DNA of 64,000 nucleotides from Lactarius indigo. Lineage: Eukaryota; Basidiomycota; Agaricomycetes; Russulales; Russulaceae. The position numbers were made by a program, and so were the translations under genes. The DNA is taken from assembly GCA_025766275.1 (NCBI GenBank), contig JAFKAC010000021.1, positions 434,001-498,000 on the forward strand, in the 5' to 3' direction. Below are positions 20,793-33,433 of the stretch, in pieces. Within the stretch, counting starts at the first letter, position 1. The number at the start of each line of letters is the position of its first letter. Under the pieces are notes generated by a model. It searched no databases. It had not been told where the DNA came from and saw nothing but the letters and a program-made list of their open reading frames with translations.

Positions 20793-22641
20793 ATGATGCG
20801 GCAACTACTCTGTGTCCTCCCGTACCTGCTAGCAACAACAGGCTTTGTGCTCCCATCCGTCCTTTCTCATTCTAGCGATGGCCCATTTCAGGCACCCTTC
20901 CGTGGGCAGGCTGAGAGCCCAATGCCTGGATCGGATCGGGAGTGGAACTTGCCCCCGAACCCGAATTCCACCCACCACCTCATTTTCAACAGCGTAAGCG
21001 GTTTGCTACAGCTATGGCCCAATACCCTCCGCAGAAATGGTGTGTCACTTTTAGATTTGTGCTGATCTCGCCGATCTCACATGGAGCTACTTCCTGCCCC
21101 AGGTCACAGTCTTATTCCCGCAACAATCCCCAAAGGAACAATCTTGTATCACGGTCGTACCGACCCCCAAATCCCAACTTCACCCGAATGGGTTGCATTT
21201 GACTTTGAACACTCTGCCATATTATGCCGTCGGTCCTGCCGTATGATCTCGCTACAGGCAAAGCGCGATCTCCGCCTTGTGTACTTTGATGGATTGAGTG
21301 CAGGAAAAATGAAGGACGGTCCCCTGGATTCTCAGGATATCATCTTGTGGGGGCGACCCCGGCCGGACAAGAACTTCTCAGAAACAGAGCGCATCAAGGC
21401 TCTATGTGATTGGGGTAGGCCACTTGGCCTAGATGGCTTCATTCGAATGGAACTTGCTTTGTGCGTGCATGCTATTACTGAATGTCCCGTTTTCTCCGGA
21501 ATGCTGACCTATCGTAGTGAGGCTATGATATGCGATTTTCTGGATGCCATGGAAGTTGTTTCCTCCCTCGATCTCATACCCCTGGACCAATCGACCATAC
21601 CCAGGCATCTCCCTGGCTCTCCGCAGGCCTTTCCCCAAAGCCAGATCCACCCAAGCTCCCATTCCGGCTGGCGTGGCTCACCCCCGGACATGCGCCGCAA
21701 TGCCTTTGAGGCATTTGTTTCAGGGAAGTCGGCACGACCGCGCGCCCGGGGAAACACGCGTGCGCCCTGACTACTCGGGGCTCGTCACTTTTTACAATCC
21801 TTCATTATCGAGCCTCGTCGAAGCACGCCTACGGCAAGGATAGGCTACGCATTCGTTTGGAAGGGATCTCTGCACTAGACTCCGAGCGAGTACGTGACGA
21901 GCTGCGGACAGTGCTCACGCAGTGAGCAAGGCAGGCCCGGACGGGAGTGGCATCGACTGGGGCAGCATCGTGCGGGTTGTCACAGAGCGCTACGCCAATC
22001 GCCTCGAATATCTGCAGTTTCCTGCTCTCTCCGAATACGACAACGTTCGCGGATACACTCGAGCGAGCTGCTGTTGCACGCGAGCAGCTGCTCGTCATGC
22101 TCGCACCGTATATCACAACAACGGACGTCCCAAAGCGGCTGCCTGCATCAGCCGACTTGAGTTGGGTAGTACCGGTCGTGCAGCGCTGTGCCACGACGCA
22201 GACGTCGTTCATTCCTATCGACATACTCACGCCACAGGAAGCCCGGATCCGCGATGCAGTGGAGAACACCCTCCATGAGATATGTCGGCGACTAGTTCTT
22301 GTGTGGACCGAGTTCTTCGACGTGGAAGCGGCAGACGAGGTGGGGAGCCACGGAAGCCATCGAAGTGGCACGTGGGCACATCTCTGATCTGATGACCTGG
22401 CTTGACTGGTCGGAGTGGGTCCGGTGTGAGCCTGGGTGCAGTCTTGGGGTACGTCACTTGATCCTCTACTTTTTCACATTAGTCTCTGACGGCGTCCTTG
22501 CGCTTTTGGAATATATAGGAGTTCTGTTACATTCCATCGTGGCCCTACTTTGACGGGGATGATCCGTATGACCTGACACCTCGCTGCAGATCATTCGAAG
22601 GTTTTGCCCGTGAGTCAGGTGTTTCACACGATGGAAACTGA
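20793..22641 (+). pseudogene. Secreted-protein family copy 4, heavily frameshifted
   Basis: Starts MMRQLLCVLPYLLATTGFV, a signal-peptide-like segment. Exon 1 ends at 21039 and exon 2 starts at 21103 after a 63-nt intron. The second intron begins GTGCGTGC after RMELA and ends TCGTAG. Core motifs IPKGTILYHGR, AFDFEHS, YFDGLSAGKM and SQDIILWGRPRPDK are intact. From about 21720 the frame breaks repeatedly: single-base gains near 21722, 21830, 22025 and 22350, plus a segment near 21925 that is 8 bases longer than in the other copies. The last exon still reads to its stop at 22641 (FCYIPSWPYFDGDD, TPRC). It is the most damaged copy and is convergent with copy 5. Confidence 0.83.
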
Positions 22642-23299
22642 GTTTGAGGCCTGAGGCCTTGAGGGCTCATTTGTTGACTTGCGATTGTGACCACCTTTGC
22701 AATCAAGATGACTCGCCACTCACTAGTACTCTCACTCCCCGTTGGTCTGCACGGCCGCGCACAATCAACTCCTTCATCCTTATTTCAGTAAGCTATGTCA
22801 GTTGAGGGCGGCCGATACGTATGCAATTACCAATATCCGATGTGATTCACTGGGATTCAGGAGGAACGAACGATCTATTATTTATCTGGGTGTTGGCGTA
22901 CGATGCCGATAGCTTGGTTATTGTGCATACGTTTAGAGTGATCTGCCGCTACGGTAGTTATATCTGACGTAATGCATTCAAAGACTCGCAGTTCGACAGT
23001 GGGGACATGAAACTGATGCGGTACTGGTGACATTTAAGTTTATCACGCTGTCCCATCTGGGTGGTGCTATGTGGGGCAGGTATACCAACCGCTATCAGTC
23101 TTGAACTCGAACTCCCAGCGAAGCATTGATTAATATCGAAGCTGATTGCGCGCATGGCCGTGCAGACTAATGAGAAGTGAGTCACGGAGTATAAGTGGCA
23201 AATCGCCTCTTTGGCAAAGGTCAGAGCATACGTGGCGACGACCGCGACCAATTAATAAACCCTGGGGCCTAATATTTTCCAGCGTATAATACACCCGAT
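22642..23299. other. Intergenic between convergent copies 4 and 5
   Basis: About 660 bp of 3' flanks. The left part resembles the regions after copies 3 and 6. No gene or RNA seen. Confidence 0.5.
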
Positions 23300-25115
23300 T
23301 CAAAGAGTAAAACCCTCGAACGATATGCAGCGAAGTGTTAGGTCATATGGATCATTTTCTTCGATGTACGGCCACGATAGAACGTAACAGAACTCCTGTA
23401 TGTCCCAAAAGCGCAAAGATGCCAGTCAGACCCCATGCGGGTTATAGAGGATCAAGTGACGTACCCCAAGACCGCACCCGGGCTCGCACCGCACCCACTC
23501 CGGCCAATCAAGCCACGCCATCAGATCGGAGATGTGCCTACGCGCCACTTCAGTAGTTTCCGTAGCTCCCGCCTCGTCTGCCGCTTCTACGTTGAAGAAC
23601 TCCACCCACACAAGAACCAACCGTCGACATATTTCACGGAGCGTGTTCTCGACTGCGGCAAGGATTCGCGCTTCCTGCGGTGTGAGCGTGCTTAGCGGAA
23701 TGAGCGACGTCTGCGTCATGGCGCAGCGCCGCGCAACCGGCGCTACCCAACTCAAGTCGGCTGATGCGGGCAGCCGCTTTGGGACGTCCGTTGTTGTGAT
23801 ATACGGCGCGAGCATGACGAGCAGCTGCTCGCGTACAACAGCAGCTTGCTCGAGCGCATCCACGAACGTCGCCGTATTCGGCGAGAGCAGGAAACGCAAA
23901 TATTCGAGGCGATCAGCGTAGCGCTCTGTGACGACTCGCACGATGCTGCCCCAGTCCATACCACTTCCCCCGTCTATCTCACGTGTAAGCACTGTCCGCA
24001 GCTCGTCACGTACTCTCTCAGAGTCCAGTGCGGATATCTCATCCAAACGAAAGTGTAGTCTATCCTTGCCGTAGCGTGCTCTGGCGAGGCTCGAGAATGA
24101 GGGGTCATAAAAGGTGACGAGCCCAGAGTAGTCCAGGCGCACGAGCGTTTCCCCAGGAGCGTGGTCGTGCCAACTCCCTGCAACATACGCCTCAAATAGG
24201 CTGCGACGCCCACTCGGGAGCGAGCCACGCCAGCCGGATGGGAACTTGGGTGAACCTGGTTGGGGAAGTGGAAACGGAACGCCCGGGAAAGGCTTGTGTA
24301 CGGACGATTGATTCCAGGGTATGAGATCGAGGGATGAGATGACTTCCATGCCATTTAGAAAATCGCATATCATAGCCTCGCTACGACAGATCAGCACCCC
24401 GGAGAAGTGGATCAGCGAAAGTGTGTACGCACAAACTCATCTCCATTCGAATGAAACCATCTAGGCCAAATGATCTGCCCCAATCGCATAGAGCGTTGAT
24501 GCGCTCCCGTTCTGAAAAGTGCTTGTCTGGTTGGGGCCGTCCCCACAAGAGGACGTCCTGAGAATCCTGGGGGCCGTCCTTCATTTCCGCTGAACTCAAT
24601 CCATCAAAGTATAAAAGACGGAGATCACGCTTTGTCCGCAGCGAGATCATATTGCAGGACCGAATGCAGAGCAAGTGGGCATGTTCGAAGTCGAACGCAA
24701 CCCAATCAGGTGAATTTGGCATTTGGGGGTCGGTACGCCCGTGGTACAACATCGTCCCTTTAGGGGATTGTTGCGGGAACAAGACTGTGACCTAGTGTAG
24801 GGAGCGGCTTCATGTGAGATCGGTGGGCTCGCGGCAGAGCGACGTACCATTTCTATGGAGGGCATTGGGCAATTGTTGTAGCAAGCCACTCACACTGTTG
24901 AAAATGAGGTGGTAGGTGGAATTTGGGTTCGGGGGCAAGTTCCACTCCCGATCGGATTCAGGCGTCGGGCTCTCTGCCTGTTCACGGAAGGCGGCCTGAA
25001 ATTGGCCATCGATGGAACGAGAAGACACGGACGGGAGTAAGGCAGCGGAAGTCAGATGCCTTACAAGCCCCGTTGCCGCTAGCAGGTATGGGAGGACGCA
25101 GTTCAGTTGCCACAT
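23300..25115 (-). pseudogene. Secreted-protein family copy 5, one frameshift
   Basis: ATG at 25115 (MWQLNCVLPYLLAATG, signal-peptide-like). Exon 1 ends at 24848, intron 1 is 24847-24792, and exon 2 starts at 24791. The only break I see is one extra base near 24762: AATCCCCTAAAGG where other copies have AATCCCCAAAGG. It puts a stop codon just before the LYHGR motif. The third exon is fully open (24370 to about 23490) through WRGSLPSGRR, DYSGLVTFYDPS, EYLRFLLSPNT and VEFFNVEAADEAG, and the last exon ends at 23300. Exon 1 also carries a short insertion (VRHLTSAALL) not in the other copies. It is one base from being intact, so it is the best candidate for a functional member if that base is an error. 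Confidence 0.85.
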
Positions 25116-25299
25116 AATGGATGTTGTTACTAGCACGGGGTGACACACCGCAGTTGCCACTTTATAAGAATGATCTATTCGGCGTTGAATGTTGAATGGA
25201 ACGAGAAGCGTCCGATCTTCGCACATTCGCACAGATTTAATGACCCCGACCAATAGCCAGATAAGCCCTACCCTAACAAGCCCTTATCAAATGGCCGCT

Positions 25300-25520
25300 T
25301 CGAAATCCAAGACCCCTCCAAGAGACTTGTACGTGTGTACTTATACCACAAATGGCCAGTACCCATTCAAATGTGGGGCATAGAACGGCATGAAGTTCAA
25401 ATCGATTACGCATCGTCAAGCAGTCAACAATGCCAAATTTAGTGTGGAAGATAAAGGTGTGATGAATGACCTTGGCCATATTTGCCACATAAGTGCCGCT
25501 CATCAAAAAGTCGAAACGCC
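25300..25520. repeat. Degenerate dispersed repeat, unit A
   Basis: Resembles two adjacent units at 28745-29105. Shared words in order: CCAAGAGACT, then a segment ending GTCAAGCA-TAACAATGC-like, then GAATGAC-TTGG-CCA, then GTCGAAA. On the minus strand the units share the reading VLAICGI. Identity is only moderate. Confidence 0.5.
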
Positions 25521-25906
25521 TTCCAGGCCGTCACCACGGACTCCCAACAGACTGGAGGTTTGTTGTCTTGTTGTCTTTGAGTCTCATAAGCCCGCATCAG
25601 CGCATCAAGGTACTACATCGTTTGTACAAACAGGACTCACCACCTGTGGATTCTAAGGAAAATTGACAATACCAGGCAGATACTTTCTAAAGACGTTGAT
25701 AAAGGCATAAACGTGCTCTAAAGCGTCAATCAATCAAATTTCATCTGCAGTGAAATGAGATCAAGTCAAGAGAAAGTTGACGAGGGTCAGGAGGTCTGGC
25801 AAGATCTGAATTGTCGAGTTTACCCCAGGACTGTTGACACGGACGAGGGTACCGAGTAGTAAGACGGACTGAATGTGTGCATTAGAAAATGATGTGGACG
25901 GACTAA

Positions 25907-26299
25907 ATGAGACGTGCAGTAAGGGAGAACGAAACACGAAATTTAGAGTCCGTGGAACAAGGCGGATCAGGCAAACAGCGCGAGAACTGGTCGGGTATCG
26001 GGAACCGTGAAGTTCGGGCCAAAACTGGCGAAGGTGGTAATTGGGACGCGATGGAGCAGCTCAAGGCTAAGGACGACGACTCGGACAACGAATGCAACGA
26101 CGAGATGCCGTTGGCTAAACGCAAGCGACCAGACGAGCAAGGCACACCTCAGAAGAAGGCACGGATTCCAATACGTTCTCTGGAGAGCCCGAATAGCTTC
26201 CCTTGCATCCCATGCGGGAAGAAACCACAGCTGTGTGGCCCAACTAAGACATTTTCACAAGACTTGATCCACCCAGTGAGGATAACGAAGATGGAGTGA
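25907..26299 (+). CDS. Weak hypothetical protein with basic NLS-like stretch
   Basis: 130-residue open frame. The middle is acidic then basic (DDDSDNECNDE, then AKRKRPDEQGTPQKKAR), like a nuclear localisation signal, followed by CIPCGKKPQLC, a C-x2-C-x6-C pattern. The composition looks more coding-like than its surroundings. There is no recognised domain and no supporting neighbour; it could be a remnant of a DNA-binding or transposon protein, or chance. Confidence 0.3.
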   Translation: MRRAVRENETRNLESVEQGGSGKQRENWSGIGNREVRAKTGEGGNWDAMEQLKAKDDDSDNECNDEMPLAKRKRPDEQGTPQKKARIPIRSLESPNSFPCIPCGKKPQLCGPTKTFSQDLIHPVRITKME

Positions 26300-28744
26300 G
26301 CCTTGCCTTGTGCCGTGGTCATACCCCTAGAACCAAATAACACGAAGATTTGGACGCCGGCAATGAAAATGAAGTCGATTCGAAATTGCCCCCAAGTCAA
26401 AGGCACCACGTTCCCGTAAAGTAATCAGAACTTGCCCATAAGTGTTCATCTAAACAAAACGCACGTAGGCCCGTCAACCGTCCATTCGTGGAGTCAACTC
26501 AGATTCACTTGGTCTCTACGTGACTCTGAATGGGTGTTCACCAATCACGGCGCCTACTGATGAGCCGTAACCATCACTGCACTTGACCTGCACCTTCTAA
26601 CTCTTAACCTCTGGACCTGGCCTTCCCGTATTAGGGGCGCATAGAATCTGCATGACGGATTGGTTGACGATGAGGTCTTGCTTCGAATAGACGGCACTGG
26701 ACTTACTCAGGACTGCCGAGAAGTACCATATCTACCAGGCCCTACGTGTGTGTGGCTGGCCTGTTTTTAATACCGTCAGAAGGTTAACTATAAGCCCTGA
26801 TGATTGCGTCAGTCCATAACTTGAAACGAAGACGCATGTTAGCTAAGACCCTGGCCATCTTTGGACATGACACACAATATAACGAAGAGAGGTGCACAAT
26901 CGAGAAGTCAAGATCGTCAGGTCTAGGTGTGGGGTGGGGCTACACCTCCTGGATGTCAGGTAATTCTCAGCCGAAAATTAGGTAGTAACTTAACTCGAGA
27001 ATCGTCTGATGCTACTTGTTTGGTTCAAATATAGCCTAGAATGACAAATGGTTTACAGTGTTCCGACATTCCAAAAGGCCGTACATAGCGCACCCATGAA
27101 AACTCCTGGCAGCGTGATAGGAGAGAAGTAGCTACCACTCGGCCGTTTTCCTGGTCATAAACACTCATGCTGCCATGATCAACCTGAATGAGGCCCAAAA
27201 TATTGTAGCGAGTAATAGACTTCGACCCGAGGGGAAGCGTAGAAGAAAGTGAGAAGAAATAGAAACACAGAATGCAGACGCAGACGCAGACGGATATTGT
27301 TAATGTTAATGTGGAAGTAAAAGCATGAATTGTATTTTCCGTCCTCGATCATAGACTCGGAGTATATACGAGTGCTTAGTAATCGAGTAAGTAGTGTATC
27401 TAAAATGTATCGTTCCGAGCCCAGAAGGACTATGATCCTTACAATATGACCCTCGAGGGTATTATATTAGGGAAGGGCACAAAATCGTAAAAGCCTGAGC
27501 TGATCAAAAAAAGGGAGGCATTACGTTCGACAAAGACTGACCGTACCAATGAGTGACCACCAGTAATGCTTGAAAACTAGATGATATGATACCTTTCTGT
27601 GATGACAAGGACGAGACCAATTGTATCAGTAGCATCGAAACGGGACACAAATTTTGTCCACTCTTATTGCACCCTTACAATGGAACGGAACTGACTCAGA
27701 GCACCTTGCACCTCTCCGGAGATTGAAAGGAATACGGAAGAAGCCGAATAGAGCGAAATTTGTGACATAGGCAACTAGGCAACTGAACAATTACAGTACT
27801 AGTGACTGGAAGGCACCGCACTGTGATGACGAACACTACATCAGATGCTGCCAGACGAAGCTACTGTGAGTCGAGAAATCAACTCGGGCCATGCTTACTG
27901 AGCATTTGTTCATTAGGTCGCCTCGCTAGCGCTAACACTGCCAGTATTGCTGCCAGTGGTAGATGGCGTGATATTCAACTACCGAGTCCCGACACCCGGT
28001 AGCAAGCAGATGAGGTCCAAGACATAGCCAATGTCACCAGTACGAATAATATCCTCGGGAAAAAGTCAAGAACCAGAACAACCTTCGGCGCTACCGTGCG
28101 CGCCGTGTGCAGGGGTGCCTCAGGCTACGAGCGCGATCTTTCGTCGAATGCGATCGCGTACTAGTACTACTAATCCGATGAACGACTGCCCGGCGCCCGC
28201 ACCCAGACGAAAGTATGCTTAAGAAAAGCATTGGTGAGGGTATGTACATGAAACACAGACCACCTAGTGCTGACACAGAATTTGAAACCCTCGTAGAGAC
28301 CGCTGGCGTGTGATCCTTTGGGTACAGCCGTCTGAAGACCACCCGGGCTTGGCCGCCTGGACTGACGTGAGGCTGCCTCACGTTGGTCCAGACTCGGAGT
28401 TCGATCTTAAATTGGAAAACATGCTGCCTACTACGTTGGTCGCGGTCATAAGGTGGGCTCTGATTTCAACCATTCATTAGCATTCTCAGTCCTAAACGAG
28501 CAGTTGGCACAGCCAAACGAGGGGACACACGTCCATCGTTAATGAGACCAAAAGACGGGCTGCAATTGCCGGTGTAAAGTGGGCACTTGTCCTCTCAGTG
28601 GTGGTGTTGGCCAGCTTGCAGGACCTGGAACAATCCTCCATATTCGTCATCACCCTCGACTCGTTTCTCGTCGTCGCGGGATCTATGTCATGCGGTGGGG
28701 AAACTGTGAAGATGGCCGCCCAGCTAACATGTGGGAGTAGAACA

Positions 28745-29105
28745 GCGTGATGTTACAAAAATCGGTCCGCACGTGGTCAAGTAGCTAACAATGCTACGTG
28801 CCAGTGCATGTGGCGAAGCCGCGAAGGCGTAATGACTGGGGCCAAATTTCCACCGGCAGAGAACCCTTACGCGTCGAAATCCATGGCCATCGCCACGACC
28901 TTCCAAGAGACTGGAACCGATACCGCAGATGGCTAGCACCCTGTCAATTGTGGGAAGTAAAGTGATGAGATGTTCAAAAGAAGGCCCACACGTTGTCAAG
29001 CAAGCTAACAATGCTACGTTTGGGATGGCAAGGGGTAATGACTTGGGCCAAATAGCCGGAGATTTCTCACCAAGAAGTTCAAGTTCGAAATCCGAGGCCA
29101 TCATC
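28745..29105. repeat. Degenerate tandem repeat, two units
   Basis: Two diverged units in direct orientation, roughly 28765-28895 and 28980-29100. Each has CACGT(G/T)GTCAAG followed by GCTAACAATGCTACGT, AATGACT(T)GGGCCAAAT, and a TCGAAATCC word. Related to 25300-25520. Likely an old transposon or gene fragment; class unknown. Confidence 0.55.
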
Positions 29106-29782
29106 CCTGAGGTTTTTCTCACTTGCGGTTCTTTTCTATTAAAAAATGACAAAAGCATAGTTCATATCAGGGATAGAAGCAAGAGACCAAGCGACTACAA
29201 TTATGAGAAGCACAAGTTCACATCACAGGCGTGGAGTATGAGGTGTAGTAAATAATACCGAATCGAGAAAAGGTAACGTAACAGATATCCCCATGGTTAG
29301 CCCAGATAATCAAATGGTCTGTTATACACGGCATGATACATGGCGTCAGACGGCAAGAGTTCCGTGGGTATGATAGGACATCCAGCCGGGCCCCGGAGCC
29401 TAACAGTAACACCCTAGTCGGGTTCGGGGGCACCTCGAGTTCTTCAGGCGGACCGGTTTCGCGCATGGACGCCACCCCATGTACCACGCGGTATTCCTGT
29501 AAGACCGTGAGTAGTTGATTGTTACCTTCCACCAAAGAGTCTACTTAGTGATCATGGTCACTTGCGATTCACGCCCCCCTGAACCCTGTCAACTCTCTCA
29601 GGCTGTCAACCAAAATTTGGTATACTGTAACAACAGTCCACCGGAACCCACCCTAACTGTTTATGGGCACTTGCATTCCTGCGGAGATTCCTGCGACCCT
29701 TACAAGAATCGAATCTGTTAAATCCCCAGAGTCAAACATTCGTTTTGAGTGGTCAACGGTCAACGGTTTGCCTTCACTTGTG

Positions 29783-31579
29783 ATGTGGAAACTACTCTTT
29801 GTCCTCCCTCATCTGCTAGCGACAACGGCCTTTGTGCTCCCATCCGCGCCTGCTCGTTCCAGCGACGGCATACTTCAGGTGGCCTTCGGTGTACAGGCCT
29901 GAACGCCTGACGCCTGGGTCGGATCGGGAGCTCGAGTGGAGCTTGCCTCCGAATCCCAATTCGACCCACCACCTCATCTTCAATAGCGTAAGCGGTTTGC
30001 TACAACGGTGGTCCAACGCCCTCCACAGAAATGGTGCGTCACTTTAGATCTGTGCCAAGCTCACCGGTCTCACATAAAGCCGCTTCCTATACCAGGCCAC
30101 AGTCTTGTTCCTGTAACGATTCCTAAGGGGACAATGTTATACCACGGGCGTGTTGATCCCCAAATGCCAGTTTCACCCGATTGGGTTGCCTTCGACTTTG
30201 AACACGCTTACTTGTTCTGCCGTCAGTCCTGCCAAATGGTATCGTTGCAAGCAAAGCGCGATCTCCGTCTTGTATATTTCGATGGGTTGAGTGCAGCGAA
30301 AATGAAGGACGGTACCCTGGATTCTCAGGATGTCCTCTTGTGGGGACGACCCCGACCAGACAAGTTCTATTCAGAATTCGAGCGTATCGAGGGTCTATGC
30401 GATTGGGGTAAGCCACTTGGTCTGGATGGTTTCGTTCGAATGGAGTTTAATTTGTACGTTGCAACCTATCGCCGAATGCCCCGTTTCTCCAGAGTGCTGA
30501 CCTATCGTAGCGAGGCTATGATATGCGATCTGGACCTCTTGGAAGTCGTCTCCTTCGTCGATCTCATACCCCTGAACCCGACGACCATCCCTGGGCGTCT
30601 ACCGGGCATTCCCATTTCCAATCACCTGGCCAGATCCTCCCAGGCTCCCATCCCGCTGGCGTGGCACACCCCCGAGTTATCGCCGCGGCGTCGTGGAGGC
30701 ATATCTCTCGGGGATTTGGCACGACCGCGCGCCAGGAGAGACACGCCTGCGCCCCGACTACTCGGGACTCGTCACCTTCTACGATCCTTCACTGTCGAGC
30801 CTCGTCGAAGCACGCTACGGCAAGGATAGGTTACACCTTCGTTTGGAAGGGATCTCTGCACTAGACGCCGAGCGAGTACGTGCCGAGTTGCAGACGGTGC
30901 TCACGCGCGAGAAAGATGTAGGGAGCGGCATCGACTGGGGCAGCGTCGTGCAAATCGTCACGGACCGTTACGCCAATCATCTCGAATACCTGCGTTTCCT
31001 GCTCTCGCCAAATACGACGACATTCGCGGACTCACGCGAGCGAGCTGCCGTTGCACGCGAGCAGCTGTTCGTCATGCTTGCGCCGTATATCACAGCAGCG
31101 AGCATCCCAGAGCGGCTACCCGCATCGGCCGACTTGAGTTGGGCAGTGCCGGTTGCGCAGCGCTGCACCACGGCGCAGACATCGCACATTCCCCTAGGCA
31201 CGCTCACACCACAGGAAGCGCGGATCCATGCTGCAGTCGAGAACACGCTCCATGAAATATGTCGGCGGCTGGTTCTTGTGTGGGCGGAATTCTTCGACGT
31301 TGAAGCGGCAGACGTGGCGAGAGCTACAGAAGCTTCTGAAATGGCGCATGGGCACATCTCCGATCTGATGGCGTGGCTTGATTGGTCGGTATGGGTGCGG
31401 TGCGAGCCCGGGTGCGGACTTGGGGTACGTCACTTGGTCCTCTATAATCCACATTGGGTCTGACACACTTTTGTGACATACAGGAATTCTGTTACTCCCC
31501 ATCCTGGCCGTACTTCGAAGAAGATGACCCATTTGACCTGACACCTCGCTGCAGATCGTTCGGAGATTTTGCTGGTTAG
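29783..31579 (+). pseudogene. Secreted-protein family copy 6, two frame breaks
   Basis: Starts MWKLLFVLPHLLATTAFVLP (signal-peptide-like). Same exon plan as the other copies; the last intron ends at 31483 and the stop is at 31579. One extra base near 29900 (CAGGCCTGAACG versus CAGGCTGAGAG in copy 4) breaks exon 1. One missing base near 30655 (CCCGCTGG versus CCGGCTGG) breaks exon 3, the only single-base loss I noticed in the family. From 30693 on the frame is open through PGETRL, DYSGLVTFYDPS, EYLRFLLSPNTTTF and FFDVEAAD. Core motifs IPKGTMLYHGR, AFDFEHA, YFDGLSAAKM and SQDVLLWGRPRPDK are present. It stands apart from the others behind a 4.7-kb gap. Confidence 0.85.
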
Positions 31580-33433
31580 TCGGGTGGAGTACACATTAGA
31601 AACTATAGAAAGCAAGTCCAAGCCCATTTATTGATCGTAATCGTGACCACTTTTGCCAATAAGACGACTAGTAGTAGCTACCCATTACTCATATTTCGTA
31701 CGGTTTTTTTAGTTTCATTTCCATGCGCCTTGGTGCAGAACTCTACGTAGTACCTCACTATGAGGTAGTAATATATGTCCTTCCATTCTTCGTCCGTGAG
31801 CAACCCTCTACCCTTCCTCCGGTCTTCTTATGGTTTGTTCGGCCGACGTACAGCCGACTCCTTAACCCCGTCAAAACAAGCTATGTCTACGGAGAATGAC
31901 CGATACGTGGACATAACCCACCGAGGTTCGGCAGGGATCGACTTGGGGATCGAGTAATCAACACGTGCCAGTGGCTGGGAGCCGAAGTACAAGACCAATA
32001 GCTCGGCCGCGGTCGCAACACACTTACTCCAATCACTCATGTACATAATGCATTCATGGAATCTTGCATGGAATTGTATTTCGATGGTGCGGAGTCTGCG
32101 GACATGAAACTGATCCAGTACTGATGACTTTTACATCATTTTCTAGATGTAAAAAACAGCACTTGGATCTTGACTTGGATCACTCTGACACATTGTTGTG
32201 ATGGCTTTCACGCTGCGATGATCTCATGACCCGGTACAGTCGGTCGAGGTCGGCTGTACAACAGCCCAGCTTCTGAGGATCAGATTTGACACTCTTTCCC
32301 GGGTTTGTGGTTTATCTTTTCTACTGGCTCACACCTCGGGTGTCTCCTATTAGGACGTGGTAGTTACCAGTGGCCTTATTGTATGGGCAGAGCTGATTCT
32401 TTGATATCGTCACAATGTATCACTAAACACTGGCACTCCGGGGCAAGCTCTGGGATTTCCAGCATTTGGCCTAGTGGTGTTTGTTAGGACAAGCACTAAA
32501 GTGAAGGTGTGTCGGTTGTACTCACTAAATGGGTCACCTCGGAACATTTGTGCGCCAGTTCCTCATGGTGTCATCACACAGCTTTACAGCTCTTCTGATG
32601 ATAGGATAAATCCGCTTTTGGTACCCTTACACAGACAGTCTGTTGATTGCGTTCACCCCTAGGGGAAAACGGCAGGCCCTCGGGGTCAATTGCTGTAAGC
32701 ATACCCATTGAACCGCTGTGCCAACCAGAGGTGTGCCCATTTGTCCGATCCTCTGGATGCCAGCGGGAACAACCGCCCTTGCCACTGTACAACACTGGCA
32801 AGCTAATATGCCGGTGTGACCCAATGGCGAATCGGATAGTGGGAAAGTATCCCGTTCCGGCCCGGGGTTCCGGGCCTTCGTCTAAGAGTAAAGAGGGTTT
32901 TATTACATTTCACGCGACAGATGTGATGCGTGGGCATGGGAGGAGTAGTATCACCAACCCCGCGATCAGTTACCGGGCACTTTTTTTGCGGACGAACTGA
33001 ATAACTGGGCTGTTCAGCCCCCTCGAGGATCGGGACTTGAGGCACGCAGTGTCCAACAAAACGCAACATCTCGCTAGCTACAACAGGCCGTAAGAAAAAA
33101 AAAATGCGATGTCTGTACAAATGCGGGAGGTGATTAGATATGAACAAAATCAAAGGTAGGAAAGAAGAAAAAAAAACAACGTGGCCACAAGAAACTACCG
33201 TAATGTATAAAAAAAGCGAGACCAAGGGAACAAAAACCAAAATATATATATAAAAGTTCCCTGTGTGTATGTGGATGCAAGTGCACGAAGAGCATGATAA
33301 GCATGTACATGAAAAAAATGAAAAAAACCTCCCGTAGGACACATGGTCTGGACAAAAGGCAGATACATGACGTCAGTCTATGCATGAGAGTGCGTGCTCG
33401 TGATGTGCGGCGTCCTGGGTGAGAACGAAATCC
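31580..33433. other. Gene-free region after copy 6
   Basis: 1.85 kb. The first about 400 bp share words with the 3' flanks of copies 3 and 4, including AAGCTATGTC near 31878. The remainder to 33 kb shows no conserved reading frame. 33090-33330 is A/T-rich and may belong to the 3' untranslated region of the phosphatase gene. Confidence 0.5.

Larger units (their letters stand above)
25116..29782. other. Gene-poor stretch with decayed repeats
   Basis: 4.7 kb between divergent copies 5 and 6. I find no conserved protein except the weak frame at 25907-26299 and the degenerate repeat units listed separately (25300-25520, 28745-29105). GCAGAC repeats occur near 27273-27290. The rest has no recognisable structure. 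Confidence 0.5.

Noticed and set aside
32305..33000. Short frames in the gap before the phosphatase
   Set aside because: Mutually overlapping on both strands without motifs; no support for a gene.
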